NCBI GenBank assembly: GCA_963716865.1
Contig: CAVQUF010000001.1
Location: 1-64,000, forward strand
From: AC-32 sp963716865
GTDB lineage: Bacteria > Actinomycetota > Thermoleophilia > Gaiellales > Gaiellaceae
Direction of reading: 5' to 3'
DNA length: 64,000 nt
Position numbers and translations under genes: made by a program. The number at the start of each line of letters is the position of its first letter. The stretch's first letter is position 1. The notes below the pieces were generated by a model. The model was not told where the DNA came from and did not search any database. It saw nothing but the letters and a program-made list of their open reading frames with translations. Positions 25,327 to 34,156 of this stretch are shown here, one piece after another.

Positions 25327-26397
25327 ATGACGCCGACGACGATTGTCGTCCTCGAAGGCGACGAGACAGGTCAAGAGCTGCTCGAGGAAGCGCTCCGCGT
25401 TCTCGCACCCGACGTCACCGGAATCCCGCTCCTGTTTCCGCGATTCGACCTCTCGCTCGAGGCGAGACGCGCAACCGAGAACAGGATCGTCTTCGAGGCG
25501 GCGGCCGCGGTTCGTGACGCCGGGCTGGGCCTGAAGGCGGCGACGGTCACGCCCGAGGGCGCCGACGACGTGGGCTCGCCGAACCGCATCCTCCGCGAAG
25601 AGATCGGCGGGCGGGTGATCGTCCGCACCGGGCGGCGGATTCCGGGCGTCGTTCCGCTCGGCGGAGTGCATGCGCCGATCTCGGTCGTCCGGATGGCGAT
25701 CGGAGACGCGTACGGGGCCGAGGAGTGGCGCGAGGGCTCAGGCGACGACGAGGTCGCGTTTCGCACCGAGCGGATCGAACGGAGGATCTGCCGCTCGGTC
25801 GCGGAGTTCTCGTTCCGGCTCGCGGAGCAGACCGGCGCCAAGGTCTTCGGCGGCCCGAAGTACACGGTCAGCCCGGTCTACGAGGGGCTTTTGAAGGAGG
25901 AGATGGATGCGGCGGCGGCGCGCTACCCGGAGGTCCCGTACGACCCGCAGTTGATCGACGCGACGTTCGCCCTGCTCGTCGCCTCGAGCGGCGACCCGCT
26001 CGTCATCCCCGCGCTCAACCGCGACGGCGACATCCTGTCCGACCTCGTCCTGCCCCTGTTCGGCTCGATCGCGGGGTCGGAGTCGCTGCTGGTCGCATTC
26101 GAGGAGGACTACGTGCCCAAGGTCGTGCTGGCCGAGGCCGCGCACGGGACGGCGCCGTCGCTCGAGGGGAAGAACGTGGCGAACCCGATGGCGATGATCC
26201 TGGCCGGAGCCGCGCTCCTGTCCTACGCTGGTGAGGAGGCTCAGGATGCGGCGCGGGCGATCCGCGAGGCGTGCCTGGAGGCCGTCGCCGAGGGCGTGCG
26301 CACGGCCGATCTCGCCGGCCACGCGACCACGAGCGAGTTCACGGACGAGGTGATCCGGCGGACGCGTTCGAAGCTCGAGGTCTGGTCGACGCTCTGA
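25327..26397 (+). CDS. Isocitrate/isopropylmalate dehydrogenase family protein
   Basis: 356 aa from ATG 25327 (GAAGGGAG upstream). Beta-decarboxylating dehydrogenase fold: VLEGDETGQELLEEAL at the start, RKxT-type Arg/Lys replaced by IVRTGRRIPGV, catalytic KYTVS with Tyr. Metal-binding Asp occur in LIDATFALL and NRDGDILSDL. The adenine loop AAHGTAPSLEGKNVANPMA fits NAD(P) binding. The divergent N-terminus separates it from LeuB and canonical Icd. Given the aconitase at 11900, isocitrate oxidation is a reasonable guess; homoisocitrate or isopropylmalate remain possible. Confidence 0.8.
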   Translation: MTPTTIVVLEGDETGQELLEEALRVLAPDVTGIPLLFPRFDLSLEARRATENRIVFEAAAAVRDAGLGLKAATVTPEGADDVGSPNRILREEIGGRVIVRTGRRIPGVVPLGGVHAPISVVRMAIGDAYGAEEWREGSGDDEVAFRTERIERRICRSVAEFSFRLAEQTGAKVFGGPKYTVSPVYEGLLKEEMDAAAARYPEVPYDPQLIDATFALLVASSGDPLVIPALNRDGDILSDLVLPLFGSIAGSESLLVAFEEDYVPKVVLAEAAHGTAPSLEGKNVANPMAMILAGAALLSYAGEEAQDAARAIREACLEAVAEGVRTADLAGHATTSEFTDEVIRRTRSKLEVWSTL

Positions 26398-26398
26398 G

Positions 26399-26980
26399 CT
26401 ACGAGGCGGCCGCACTCGCGGTCGCGAGCGGCGCCGACTCGCCGACGACCTCGAGGAAGACGCGGACGATCTCGGGGTCGAACTGGGTCCCTGCGCAGCG
26501 GGCCAGCTCGGCGAGCGCCTCCTCGTGGCCGAGCGCGCGCCGGTACGGGCGGTCGCTCGTCATCGCGTCGAACGCGTCGGCGACGGCGAGCACACGCGCC
26601 TCGACCGGGATCTGCTCGCCCGACCTGCCCGTCGGGTAGCCGAGCCCGTCCCAGCGCTCGTGGTGGTAGAGCACGTACGGGAGCGCCTTCCGGAACGACG
26701 AGATCCGGAACAGGATCCTCGCCCCGAGCTTCGGGTGCTCGCGGATCAGCGCCAGCTCGTTCTCGTCGAGCCTGCCCGGCTTGCTCAACACGTCGTCCGA
26801 GATCGCGAGCTTGCCGAGGTCGTGCAGCGGTCCGCCGACCTGCAGCTGGGCCAGCCGCTCCTCGTCCCAGCCGAGCCGCCGCGCGATCGCCTCGGCCAGC
26901 ACCGTGACCCGGGCCGAGTGGCCCTGGGTGTACGGGTCGCGCGCCTCGATCGCCCGGCTGAGCATGGAGAGCATCGCCAC
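26399..26980 (-). CDS. HD-GYP domain phosphodiesterase
   Basis: 193 aa, little more than one HD-GYP domain. Metal-binding HSARV at 21, HDLGK with HD at 53-54, HxxxG as EHPKLGARIL, and HHERWDGLGYP at 106-116 including the GYP signature. Then AVADAFDAMTSDRPYR. Such domains hydrolyse cyclic di-GMP; no sensory domain is attached. GTG start at 26980. It is convergent with the dehydrogenase gene, with one base between the stop codons. Confidence 0.88.
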   Translation of the reverse strand: MAMLSMLSRAIEARDPYTQGHSARVTVLAEAIARRLGWDEERLAQLQVGGPLHDLGKLAISDDVLSKPGRLDENELALIREHPKLGARILFRISSFRKALPYVLYHHERWDGLGYPTGRSGEQIPVEARVLAVADAFDAMTSDRPYRRALGHEEALAELARCAGTQFDPEIVRVFLEVVGESAPLATASAAAS

Positions 26981-27037
26981 GGGACGAGTGGATTCAAGCT
27001 CCGCGCGCGAATCCCTCTTTCGGAGGAAGGAATTGCG

Positions 27038-27898
27038 TCAGCGCCAGATTCCGGTGATCGGCGCCGCCTTTGCCGAGCGGCCGAGCCGCTGCAGGCCCCA
27101 CGCGTCCTCGATCGTCCGCAGGAGCCCGTAGTGCGAGGTGCGGGCCCGGTACCGCGAGCCCGGAACGACCGCCGGCCCGAGCGCGAGCGCGGGGATGAGC
27201 CCGGTGCCCGGCAGCGACCCGCGGGTCTCGTCGAAGACGACGAAGACCACGCTGTTCGCGAGCCGCTTGCTCCGCAGCAGGGGCTTCAGGAAGCCCGTGA
27301 GCCACCTGTCGCCGGTTGCGACGGAGCAGTCGTGCATGTCGTGGCAGAGGTCGGGGATCACGAGCGAGAACGACGGCAGCCTGTCGGCTGCGAGATCGCG
27401 CGCGAGCTGGCGCAGCGGGACGACGCGCCGCCGGCGCGACGGGCTCGCCACGACATCCTGGAAGTAGAGGAACGGCACATGCCGCTTGGCGTACCGGCCG
27501 AACGAGGCGCCCGTGTAGCCGGGCTGCGGCAGCCCTTCCGCGTACGCCTTCCACGTGCGGTGGGCGCGCTGGAGGGTGTCCGCGAGGTTCCGGGCGGAGA
27601 CGACGCAGATCGAACAGTCGCTGTGGATCCCCTGGGTCGAGCCGGAGACGAGCGCGAGGTAGTTCGGGAGGCTCGGATGGGTGATGCCGCGGTAGCGCGA
27701 GAGAACCGCGTAGCGCGACGCGAGGGAGTTGAAGCCGGGCGCGTCGGGGCTGCCGAGCACGTCGCTCTGCGCCTTGTTCTCCAGCACGACGACGAGCACG
27801 TGGTCGAACGGCGGCACGGGCGGCCGGGCGGCCGTGGCCCCGCCGAGCGACGAGACGGCGGCGAGCCCGAGCGCCGCGGCGAGCAGCGTCCGTCTCAG
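27038..27898 (-). CDS. Secreted phosphoesterase (PF04185-type acid phosphatase/phospholipase C)
   Basis: 286 aa. Signal peptide LRRTLLAAALGLAAVSSLGG is followed by FDHVLVVVLENKAQ, the metal site of the phosphoesterase family. THPSLPNYLALVSGS follows with the nucleophile region, then VFVVFDE and SHYGLLRTIEDAWGL at the C-terminus. No ATG, GTG or TTG exists between the upstream gene's stop and the signal peptide. The frame seems to start at CTG 27898, which overlaps the DedA stop as CTGA. It acts outside the membrane on phosphate esters. Confidence 0.8.
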   Translation of the reverse strand: MRRTLLAAALGLAAVSSLGGATAARPPVPPFDHVLVVVLENKAQSDVLGSPDAPGFNSLASRYAVLSRYRGITHPSLPNYLALVSGSTQGIHSDCSICVVSARNLADTLQRAHRTWKAYAEGLPQPGYTGASFGRYAKRHVPFLYFQDVVASPSRRRRVVPLRQLARDLAADRLPSFSLVIPDLCHDMHDCSVATGDRWLTGFLKPLLRSKRLANSVVFVVFDETRGSLPGTGLIPALALGPAVVPGSRYRARTSHYGLLRTIEDAWGLQRLGRSAKAAPITGIWR

Positions 27899-28491
27899 GG
27901 CTCCGTCTCCGTCCGCAGGACGCGCTTCCTCCAGAGGTGCAGCGCGCCGAAGCCGGCCACCAGGAGCACGACCACGACCGCGCCGCCGATCAGCCCGTAC
28001 TTCGTGATCGCGTCGACGGCGGCGTGACCCGCGTAGTAGGCGACCAGCCCGATCAGGATCGCCCAGCAGATCCCGCCGGTCGCGTTCCAGACGAAGAACC
28101 GCCACCAGGGCATGTGGGCAACTCCCGCCAGCCAGGCCGCGGTCACACGCAGGACCGAAAAGAAGCGGGCGATGAAGATCGTCTTCGCGCCGTGCCGTTG
28201 GAAGAAGCGCTCGGACCACGGTAACCAGCGCTCGCTCCAGCGCCTGAACGGGCCGAACCGCTCGAGCAACCCGCGGCCGCCCGTGCGCCCGATCCAGTAG
28301 CCGAGGTTGTCGCCGACGATCGCCGCGACCGCCGCGACGGTGATCACCTCCCAGATCTCCAGCCTGCCCTGCGAGGCGAAGATCGCGGCCGCGACGAGCG
28401 CCGTCTCGCCGGGAACCGGCAGGCCGCCGGACTCGAGCATGACGAGGACGAAGAGCGCGATCAGGCCGTAGTGATCGACGAGCCCGTGCAT
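27895..28491 (-). CDS. DedA-family membrane protein
   Basis: 198 aa. Start MHGLVDHYGLIALFVLVMLE with the DedA pair LPVPGET near 24-30. The family signature F.GRF.P.R is present here as IARFFSVLRVTAAWLAG. Multiple hydrophobic segments and a basic C-terminal tail (HLWRKRVLR) follow. DedA proteins are thought to flip lipid carriers or phospholipids using proton motive force. Start ATG overlaps the GNAT gene stop (ATGA), and its own stop overlaps the phosphoesterase start. Confidence 0.88.
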   Translation of the reverse strand: MHGLVDHYGLIALFVLVMLESGGLPVPGETALVAAAIFASQGRLEIWEVITVAAVAAIVGDNLGYWIGRTGGRGLLERFGPFRRWSERWLPWSERFFQRHGAKTIFIARFFSVLRVTAAWLAGVAHMPWWRFFVWNATGGICWAILIGLVAYYAGHAAVDAITKYGLIGGAVVVVLLVAGFGALHLWRKRVLRTETEP

Positions 28492-29009
28492 CACGAAAGT
28501 GTAGGCGGGAGCTCGTAGGCCATCACGATCGCGTCCACGAGCTCCCCTCCTCGCCGGTACTGGCGGCGGCGGTAGCCCTCCCGCTCGAAGCCGAAGCTCT
28601 CGTAGAGCGCGATCGCCGCCTCGTTGTGCGGAAAGACGTAGAGCTCGAGCTTGGAGACGCCGGCCTCGCGCGCCCAGCCGACCGTCTGCTCGAGGAGCGC
28701 GCGGCCGATCCCGCGCCGGCGGTGGTTCCTCGCCACCATCAGGCCGAGCCCGGCGACGTGAAAGCTGGCCGGGTGGAGGTCGCGTGCAACCGAGAGGCGC
28801 GCGACGACCTCCTCCCCGTCCTCCGCGAGGAAGACCGCCGCATTCGGCGAGCGGCGGATCGAGCGCAGGTATCGGCGCTCGCCGCCGACGCTTCGCCATT
28901 CGCTGGTCGCGAGCAGCCAGCCCTCGGGCTCGGCCCCGACGTCCCCGGCGAGTGCGACGAGCCCCGCGGCGTCGCCGGGACCGGCCCGCCTGATGACGAC
29001 CTGGCTCAC
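28491..29009 (-). CDS. GNAT-family N-acetyltransferase
   Basis: 172 aa from GTG 29009, overlapping the upstream stop (GTGA). N-terminal IRRAGPGDAAGLVAL, acetyl-CoA loop GLMVARNHRRRGIGRALLEQ (Q/RxxGxG/A as RRRGIG), and C-terminal LYVFPHNEAAIALYESFGF, the typical GNAT end. The substrate is unknown. Third gene of the gamma-glutamyltransferase operon. Confidence 0.88.
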   Translation of the reverse strand: MSQVVIRRAGPGDAAGLVALAGDVGAEPEGWLLATSEWRSVGGERRYLRSIRRSPNAAVFLAEDGEEVVARLSVARDLHPASFHVAGLGLMVARNHRRRGIGRALLEQTVGWAREAGVSKLELYVFPHNEAAIALYESFGFEREGYRRRQYRRGGELVDAIVMAYELPPTLS

Positions 29010-30556
29010 GCCACGACGACGCCGTCGCCGCCGCGACGCGGGTCGCCCGCAGCCGCGAGCGTGCCGTCCGCGCGGAACTCGACCCCGGAGACGCCGCCGA
29101 AGAAGAGGTTCCGGTCCGACCAGCGGTGAAGGTCGTAGCCCCACGCCTCCAGACGGTCGAGCTCGGCCGGGTCGTTCCCGCCCTCGCAGTGCAGCACGGA
29201 GTCCTCGAGGTGGACGCGCGGCCGCTCGATCGCCTCCTGGACGCCGAGGTCGTGCGCGACAACGTTCGCGATGACCTGCATGACCGCGCCCCGAAGACGC
29301 AGCGAGCCCGCGCTCCCGACGACCAGCCGCGGGCGGCCGTCGCGCAGCACGAGCGAGGGGGCCATGCCGCTCGTGAAGCGGATTCCGGCGCGCGGGATCC
29401 CTCCCGTCGTGGCCAGGTCGAACTCGCCGAGCATGTTGTTCAGCTGGATGCCCGTGCCGGGGACGATCACTCCGGAGCCCGCACCGGTAGAGGCAGTCAG
29501 CGAGGCAGCGTTCCCCTGGTCGTCCACCGCGGAGATGTGCGTCGTGCCGCGCACCGTCTCGGGGGGCCGTGCGCGCAGCCTGCGAACGGCGGCGCCGAGC
29601 GCGCGCGGGTCGTAGAGCCGGCGGGCGAGGCCGCCGCGGTGCAGCTCGCGCGCCGAGAGTCCGGTGCGGACGACGTCCTGCTCGCGCATGACCTCGGCGA
29701 GCCGCGCGATCGCCTCCGCACTCCCCGCAGGCCCCCCGGGGCCGAGCCGGTCGAACAGGCGTGCGCCGAGGCCGATCAGCAGGCCGCCGGTCGAGGGCGG
29801 AGGATTCGCCTCGAGCTCGTGCCCGAGGAACGGGGCGCGCACGGGCCGGCGCTGGATCAGGTGGTACTCCATCAGGTCGCGGGCTGTGATCTCTCCGCCC
29901 TGCTCGCGCACGTAGCCGGAGACGGCGTGGGCCAGCTCTCCGCGATAAAGGTCGTCCGCTCCGGTCTCCGCGAGCCGCTCGAGCGTCACGGCGAGGTCGG
30001 TCATCACCAGCCGGTCGCCCTCCGTGAGTCGCCTGCCGCGCGGCCCGTAGATCTTGCGGCCCTCGTCGGTGTGCCGGAGGATCACGTCGAGGAGGCCGTG
30101 CAGGTAGTCCTGCGCCTCGGTGATGACGACGCCCTCGCGTGCGTGCCGGATCGCGGGCTCCAGCAGGACGCGCCACGGCAGCGAACCGAAGCGGCGGTGC
30201 GCCTCGCCGAGCCCGGCGACCGAGCCCGGCACCGCGCACGAGGCTGCGCCGATGCGGAAGGCCTGGGACGACTCCGGCGTGAAGTCGACCTGCACCAGGT
30301 CCATCTCCGCGGCTCCGGTCCGCCGCAGGCCGAGCCCGGGGACGGTGACGAAGTGGTCGAGCACACGGGTCGAGGCGTGGGAGGCCTGGTGGACGAGCAT
30401 GAACCCGCCCGCGCCCGGGCCCGTGAGCGGGCTCTCCGCCACCCAGGAGACGAACGCCGCGCCGATGCAGGCGTCCACGGCGTTTCCGCCCTCCGCCAGC
30501 ACCTCCGCGCCTGCCTGCGCCGTGAGCGGATGACCTGCCCCAACCGCGCCTCTCAT
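29006..30556 (-). CDS. ggt: Gamma-glutamyltransferase
   Basis: 516 aa, a GGT precursor without a signal peptide. The N-terminal part MRGAVGAGHPLTAQAGAEVL...GGNAVDACIGAAFV is typical. The autoprocessing nucleophile is in RGTTHISAVDDQGNAASLT (cleavage before the second Thr of GTT). Then come GTGIQLNNMLGEFD and GSAGSLRLRGAVMQVI. Members cleave glutathione or other gamma-glutamyl compounds. ATG 30556. It leads a four-gene set with overlapping stop-start codons (ggt, GNAT, DedA, phosphoesterase). The lack of an export signal suggests a cytoplasmic or capsule-peptide-type role. Confidence 0.85.
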   Translation of the reverse strand: MRGAVGAGHPLTAQAGAEVLAEGGNAVDACIGAAFVSWVAESPLTGPGAGGFMLVHQASHASTRVLDHFVTVPGLGLRRTGAAEMDLVQVDFTPESSQAFRIGAASCAVPGSVAGLGEAHRRFGSLPWRVLLEPAIRHAREGVVITEAQDYLHGLLDVILRHTDEGRKIYGPRGRRLTEGDRLVMTDLAVTLERLAETGADDLYRGELAHAVSGYVREQGGEITARDLMEYHLIQRRPVRAPFLGHELEANPPPSTGGLLIGLGARLFDRLGPGGPAGSAEAIARLAEVMREQDVVRTGLSARELHRGGLARRLYDPRALGAAVRRLRARPPETVRGTTHISAVDDQGNAASLTASTGAGSGVIVPGTGIQLNNMLGEFDLATTGGIPRAGIRFTSGMAPSLVLRDGRPRLVVGSAGSLRLRGAVMQVIANVVAHDLGVQEAIERPRVHLEDSVLHCEGGNDPAELDRLEAWGYDLHRWSDRNLFFGGVSGVEFRADGTLAAAGDPRRGGDGVVVA

Positions 30557-30605
30557 GCGCGCAAGAGTACTGGCGCTCGTGGCGAGCCCAAAGGCGCTGC
30601 GTGAG

Positions 30606-31943
30606 CTACGACTGCAGGAAGCTCGGCGGCTCGAGCGCGCCGTCGCCGTCGGCCTCGGCACGCCTCGTGATCCGCCGCTGCGCGCCGCGGACGCCGAAGC
30701 CGGTGGCGACCACGGTCACCCAGACCTGGCCGGTCAGGCGCTCGTCGAGCGTCGCCCCGAAGATGATGTTCGTGTCGCCCGACGCCGCTTCCCGCACGAC
30801 CTCGGCGGCCTCGTTGACCTCGTAGAGCGAAAGATCGTCTCCGCCCGCGATCGAGAGCAGGATGCCCTTGGCGCCGGCGATCTCGCTGTCGATCAGCGGC
30901 GAGCGAAGCGCGTGCTCGGCTGCCTCCCTCGCGCGATCCTCCGCGCTCGCGGAGAAGCCGATTCCCATCAGCGCCGTGCCCGCGTCCTTCATGACGGTCC
31001 GCACGTCGGCGAAGTCGAGGTTGATCAGCCCGGGCAGCGTGATCAGGTCGCAGATCCCCTGCACGCCCTGGCGCAGCACGTCGTCGGCGATCCGGAACGC
31101 GTCCAGCATCGACGTCTCGCGGTCGAGCACCTCGAGCAGGCGCTCGTTCGGGACGACGATCACCGTGTCGCAGTTTCCGCGCAGCGACTCGACACCGTCC
31201 GTCGCCTGGCGGTGGCGGCGGGTGCCCTCGAACTTGAACGGCGTCGTCACGATCCCGACGGTGAGCGCGCCGAGCTCCCTGGCGACCCGCGCCACGACCG
31301 GCGCCGCGCCCGAGCCGGTGCCGCCGCCCTCTCCGGCAGTCACGAACACCATGTCCGAGCCCCGCAGGGCGCGCTTGATCTGGTCGTAGGCCTCCTCGGC
31401 CGCACGGCGGCCCAGATCCGGATCGGCGCCGGAGCCCAGTCCCTCGGTCAACTCCCTGCCGATGTGGATCTTGACCGGCGCGTCGCTCGTCTGGAGCTGC
31501 TGGATGTCCGTGTTGAGCGCGACGAACTCGACCTGCGAGATGTCGGCGTCGATCATCCGGTTGACCGCGTTCAGGCCCGCGCCGCCGACTCCGACGACGC
31601 GGATGACGGCGATGTACGCGCCCGGCTCCGGGACGCGGTGCAGCCGCGGGGGCGGCTCCGGGAGCTGCTGGATTCGCGGACGCTCGGGCTCACGCCTCGG
31701 CTCGGACTTCGTCTCCGGCTCGGGCTTTCGCTCCGGCAGGCGGACGGGCTCCGGCGGCGCCGACTCCGCCTCCTGCTCCCACTCGGGGAGATGCTCGACC
31801 GTCTGCTCCGGAGGCTCCACGGGGGACGGCGTCGGCTCCGGCTCGGTGCGACCCTCCTTCTCGGCCTGCTTCTGCGCCGCCTCGGTCGCCCGGAACAGCT
31901 CGGCCAGTGGGCCTTCATGCATGCTCGCGCGCCTGCGCGCCAT
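30606..31943 (-). CDS. FtsZ homologue with a long charged N-terminal extension
   Basis: 445 aa. Residues 1-108 are a Pro/Glu-rich extension absent from ordinary FtsZ. The tubulin fold follows: VVGVGGAGLNAVNRM at 116-130, FVALNTD, the signature GEGGGTGSGAA at 204-214 (FtsZ normally GGGTGTG), and TLPGLINLDFADVRTVM. A C-terminal tail LEPPSFL resembles the FtsA/SepF-binding peptide. ATG 31943 has a perfect AAGGAGG six bases upstream lying inside parA, so the genes overlap by 29 bases. Outside the usual division cluster this may be a second FtsZ; whether it is the only one cannot be seen here. Confidence 0.85.
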   Translation of the reverse strand: MARRRASMHEGPLAELFRATEAAQKQAEKEGRTEPEPTPSPVEPPEQTVEHLPEWEQEAESAPPEPVRLPERKPEPETKSEPRREPERPRIQQLPEPPPRLHRVPEPGAYIAVIRVVGVGGAGLNAVNRMIDADISQVEFVALNTDIQQLQTSDAPVKIHIGRELTEGLGSGADPDLGRRAAEEAYDQIKRALRGSDMVFVTAGEGGGTGSGAAPVVARVARELGALTVGIVTTPFKFEGTRRHRQATDGVESLRGNCDTVIVVPNERLLEVLDRETSMLDAFRIADDVLRQGVQGICDLITLPGLINLDFADVRTVMKDAGTALMGIGFSASAEDRAREAAEHALRSPLIDSEIAGAKGILLSIAGGDDLSLYEVNEAAEVVREAASGDTNIIFGATLDERLTGQVWVTVVATGFGVRGAQRRITRRAEADGDGALEPPSFLQS

Positions 31944-32685
31944 TGAGCACCTCCTTCGCGAGATCGCGGTAAGCCTCGGCGGCGTTGCCGCTCGGGTCGT
32001 ACTTGAGCACGGAGGTTCCCTTGACCGGGGCCTCCGCGTACCGCACGGTCTTGCGGATCTTGGTGTCGAAGACGAGCTCGCCGAAGTTCTCCTGGAGAAT
32101 CTCGACCGCCTCGCGCGAGTGCAGCGTGCGGCTGTCGTACATCGTCGGCAGGATGCCCTCGATCTCGACGCTCGGGTTCAGGTTCTCGCGGATCATCGAG
32201 AGCGTGTTCTCCAGCTGGACGAGCCCGCGAAGCGAGAGGTACTCGCACTGGACCGGGACGATCACGCCGTTCGAGGCGACGAGCGCGTTGATCGTCAGCA
32301 GGCCCAGCGAAGGCGGCGTGTCGATGAGGACGTAGTCGTAGCCGCCCTTTACCTCGGTCAGCGCTTTCTCGAGGGCGCGTTCACGCCCGATCATGCTCGA
32401 GAGCGCGAGCTCGGCCCCTGCGAGATCGATCGACGAGACTGCGAGGTCGACCTCCGCGTGCCTGACCACTTCCTGCATCGGTAGCCGGTGCACCAACACG
32501 TCGAACATCGAGCGCTCGATCGAGTCCGGGTTCAGGCCCTGGCTCATGGTCAGGTTGCCCTGCGGATCGAGGTCGATCAGGAGCACCTTCAGGCCCGTCT
32601 CGGCGAACGCGACGCCGAGATTCAGGGTCGTCGTCGTCTTCGCCACCCCGCCCTTCTGGTTGGCGAACGAGATCACGCGCCCCAT
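31915..32685 (-). CDS. parA: ParA/Soj family ATPase
   Basis: 256 aa from ATG 32685 (AAAAGGAGC upstream; a start 21 codons earlier is possible). Deviant Walker A FANQKGGVAKTTTTLN, Walker A' LLIDLDPQGNLT and Walker B YVLIDTPPSLG. The YDSRTLHSREAVEIL region is as in Soj-type ParA. Dimerises on ATP and binds DNA to position chromosomes or cell-division components. No parB follows; instead the FtsZ homologue overlaps its 3' end, implying a role tied to division-site placement. Confidence 0.88.
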   Translation of the reverse strand: MGRVISFANQKGGVAKTTTTLNLGVAFAETGLKVLLIDLDPQGNLTMSQGLNPDSIERSMFDVLVHRLPMQEVVRHAEVDLAVSSIDLAGAELALSSMIGRERALEKALTEVKGGYDYVLIDTPPSLGLLTINALVASNGVIVPVQCEYLSLRGLVQLENTLSMIRENLNPSVEIEGILPTMYDSRTLHSREAVEILQENFGELVFDTKIRKTVRYAEAPVKGTSVLKYDPSGNAAEAYRDLAKEVLNGAQAREHA

Positions 32686-32771
32686 CGGCGCTCCTTTTGG
32701 CGTCTCGGTCCGAATTCCCGGTCGCGGAAGCAGGCGTGCAAGCCCCATCGAGCCCCTTTCTTCGTGCTCAT
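32673..32771 (-). CDS. Possible 32-aa leader peptide overlapping the parA start
   Basis: ATG 32771 has GGAGGG about 8 bases upstream, the first good ribosome site in the parA mRNA. The peptide (MSTKKGARWGLHACF..., very basic) ends at TGA 32673, 12 bases past the parA ATG, in another frame. Such an arrangement would let leader translation control parA initiation. The residue content shows no recognised regulatory signal, so this is a hypothesis. Confidence 0.3.
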   Translation of the reverse strand: MSTKKGARWGLHACFRDREFGPRRQKERRWGA

Positions 32772-32854
32772 GCTAGCTATCCCTCCGGAAATTGCTGCTC
32801 TTTTTCGAAGAATCTCCTTCGGGCTGCCTTTAGCCGGTGCCCGAGCGACGCGTC

Positions 32855-33160
32855 CTAGACGAGCAGGCGAACGAGGGCCGTCGCGGCCGCCGCGACGATT
32901 ACGACGGCAGGCAGGGGCGCGCGGAGCGCAATCGCGACCGCGGCCGCTCCCACGCCGGCGAGGCGTGCGTCCAGGACGAGCTCATTGTCGCCGCCGACCG
33001 TCTGCGTGACGACGAGCGCAGCGAGCAGCACCGGCCCGAGCAGCCCCACCACACCGGCGAGCGCCGGCGGCAGCGAGCGGCGGCCGAGCAGGACAGGCCC
33101 GGCGGACTTGAAGGCGATCGTCGCCGCCCCCACCACGAGCACTACCGGCCAGACGGTCAC
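32855..33160 (-). CDS. azlD: AzlD-family branched-chain amino acid exporter subunit
   Basis: 101 aa from GTG 33160, overlapping the azlC stop (GTGA). Four hydrophobic helices typical of AzlD (VWPVVLVVGAATIAFKSAGP; LAGVVGLLGPVLLAALVV; AVAIALRAPLPAVVIVAAA). Works with AzlC as a two-component exporter of branched-chain amino acids or analogues. Confidence 0.85.
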   Translation of the reverse strand: MTVWPVVLVVGAATIAFKSAGPVLLGRRSLPPALAGVVGLLGPVLLAALVVTQTVGGDNELVLDARLAGVGAAAVAIALRAPLPAVVIVAAAATALVRLLV

Positions 33161-33822
33161 GAGCGCGTCCGCAGGCCGAGCAGGCACGCGGCGCTCGCCG
33201 CGACGATCGGCACGCCGGGAGGGGTGAACGGGATCAGCACCAGCGCTATCGCGCCCCCGAGGAACGCCGCCAGGCGAGTGCGGGCGTCCACCAACTGGGG
33301 AACGAGCAGGGCCAGGAAGAGCGCCGGAAACGCCCCGTCCAGGCCGAGGTCCTTCGGATCGCCGAGCGCGCTACCCCCGATCACCCCGACCGCCGTGCCG
33401 CCGACCCAGCACGCGTAGAGGATCAGGCCGGCACGAATCAGGATCCCGCGGTCGAAGCGCCCGCCGCCCCGACTCGAGAGCGCCCAGGACTCGTCCACGA
33501 TCAGTTGTGACTCCGCGAGCCGCCGCAGGCGGGGACCGTGGAAGAGCGACGCGACCGAGATCGAGATCGGCACGTAGCGCACGTTCAGCAGGACGGCGGC
33601 GGCGATCGCAGCCGCCACGGCGCCGCTCGTGCCGAGGATCGAAGCGGCTGCGAACTGCGCGGACCCGGCGAAGGTGGTCGCGGACATGACGAGCGGCGCG
33701 AGGACGCCGAGGCCGGCTGCGCGGGCGAGCAAGCCGAAGGAGGCGCCGAAGAACAGGACCGTGACGGCGATCGCCCAGACCGTCCGCATCCCTTCGCCAT
33801 CGCTGACCGGCTTCGACGACAT
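33157..33822 (-). CDS. azlC: AzlC-family branched-chain amino acid exporter subunit
   Basis: 221 aa with about six transmembrane helices. The family marker SATTFAGSAQFAAASIL is near residue 48, followed by LNVRYVPISISVASLF and LILYACWVGGTAVGVIGG. ATG 33822. Directly overlaps azlD; the two presumably form one inner-membrane exporter. No dedicated regulator is adjacent. Confidence 0.88.
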   Translation of the reverse strand: MSSKPVSDGEGMRTVWAIAVTVLFFGASFGLLARAAGLGVLAPLVMSATTFAGSAQFAAASILGTSGAVAAAIAAAVLLNVRYVPISISVASLFHGPRLRRLAESQLIVDESWALSSRGGGRFDRGILIRAGLILYACWVGGTAVGVIGGSALGDPKDLGLDGAFPALFLALLVPQLVDARTRLAAFLGGAIALVLIPFTPPGVPIVAASAACLLGLRTRS

Positions 33823-33849
33823 GGTCCATTCTGCCGATCCTGCCGAGGG

Positions 33850-34080
33850 TCACCGCGTCAGCGCCGCCTCATGTCCGCCCGCCCTCGCCGCGAGCGAGAC
33901 CCGGAAGCGCTCGAGGGCCTCGACGGCCTCGTCCGTCGCGCCCCCATCGGCAGCGACCCAGGCCTCCGCCTCCGAGAGCAGCGCCTGCACCTCGGCGAGC
34001 ACCGATCGGACCGGGGCATGCTCGCGCTCGAGCGCCTCGATGCGCCTCAGCCTCCGCAGGACCGCGCTGGCCTCGTCCAT
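33850..34080 (-). CDS. Small helical protein, unknown function
   Basis: 76 aa from ATG 34080. Predicted all-helical (MDEASAVLRRLRRIEALERE; VLAEVQALLSEAEAW; AVEALERFRVSLAARAG). Lies 27 bases before azlC on the same strand and may be cotranscribed. No family recognised. The codon pattern supports coding. Confidence 0.5.
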   Translation of the reverse strand: MDEASAVLRRLRRIEALEREHAPVRSVLAEVQALLSEAEAWVAADGGATDEAVEALERFRVSLAARAGGHEAALTR

Positions 34081-34156
34081 GACCGTCGACGCTAGCGGCG
34101 AGGGGCATACGCGTCTGTGACCGGACCGTGTCGAAAGCGTTACGGTCGTTCCCGCC

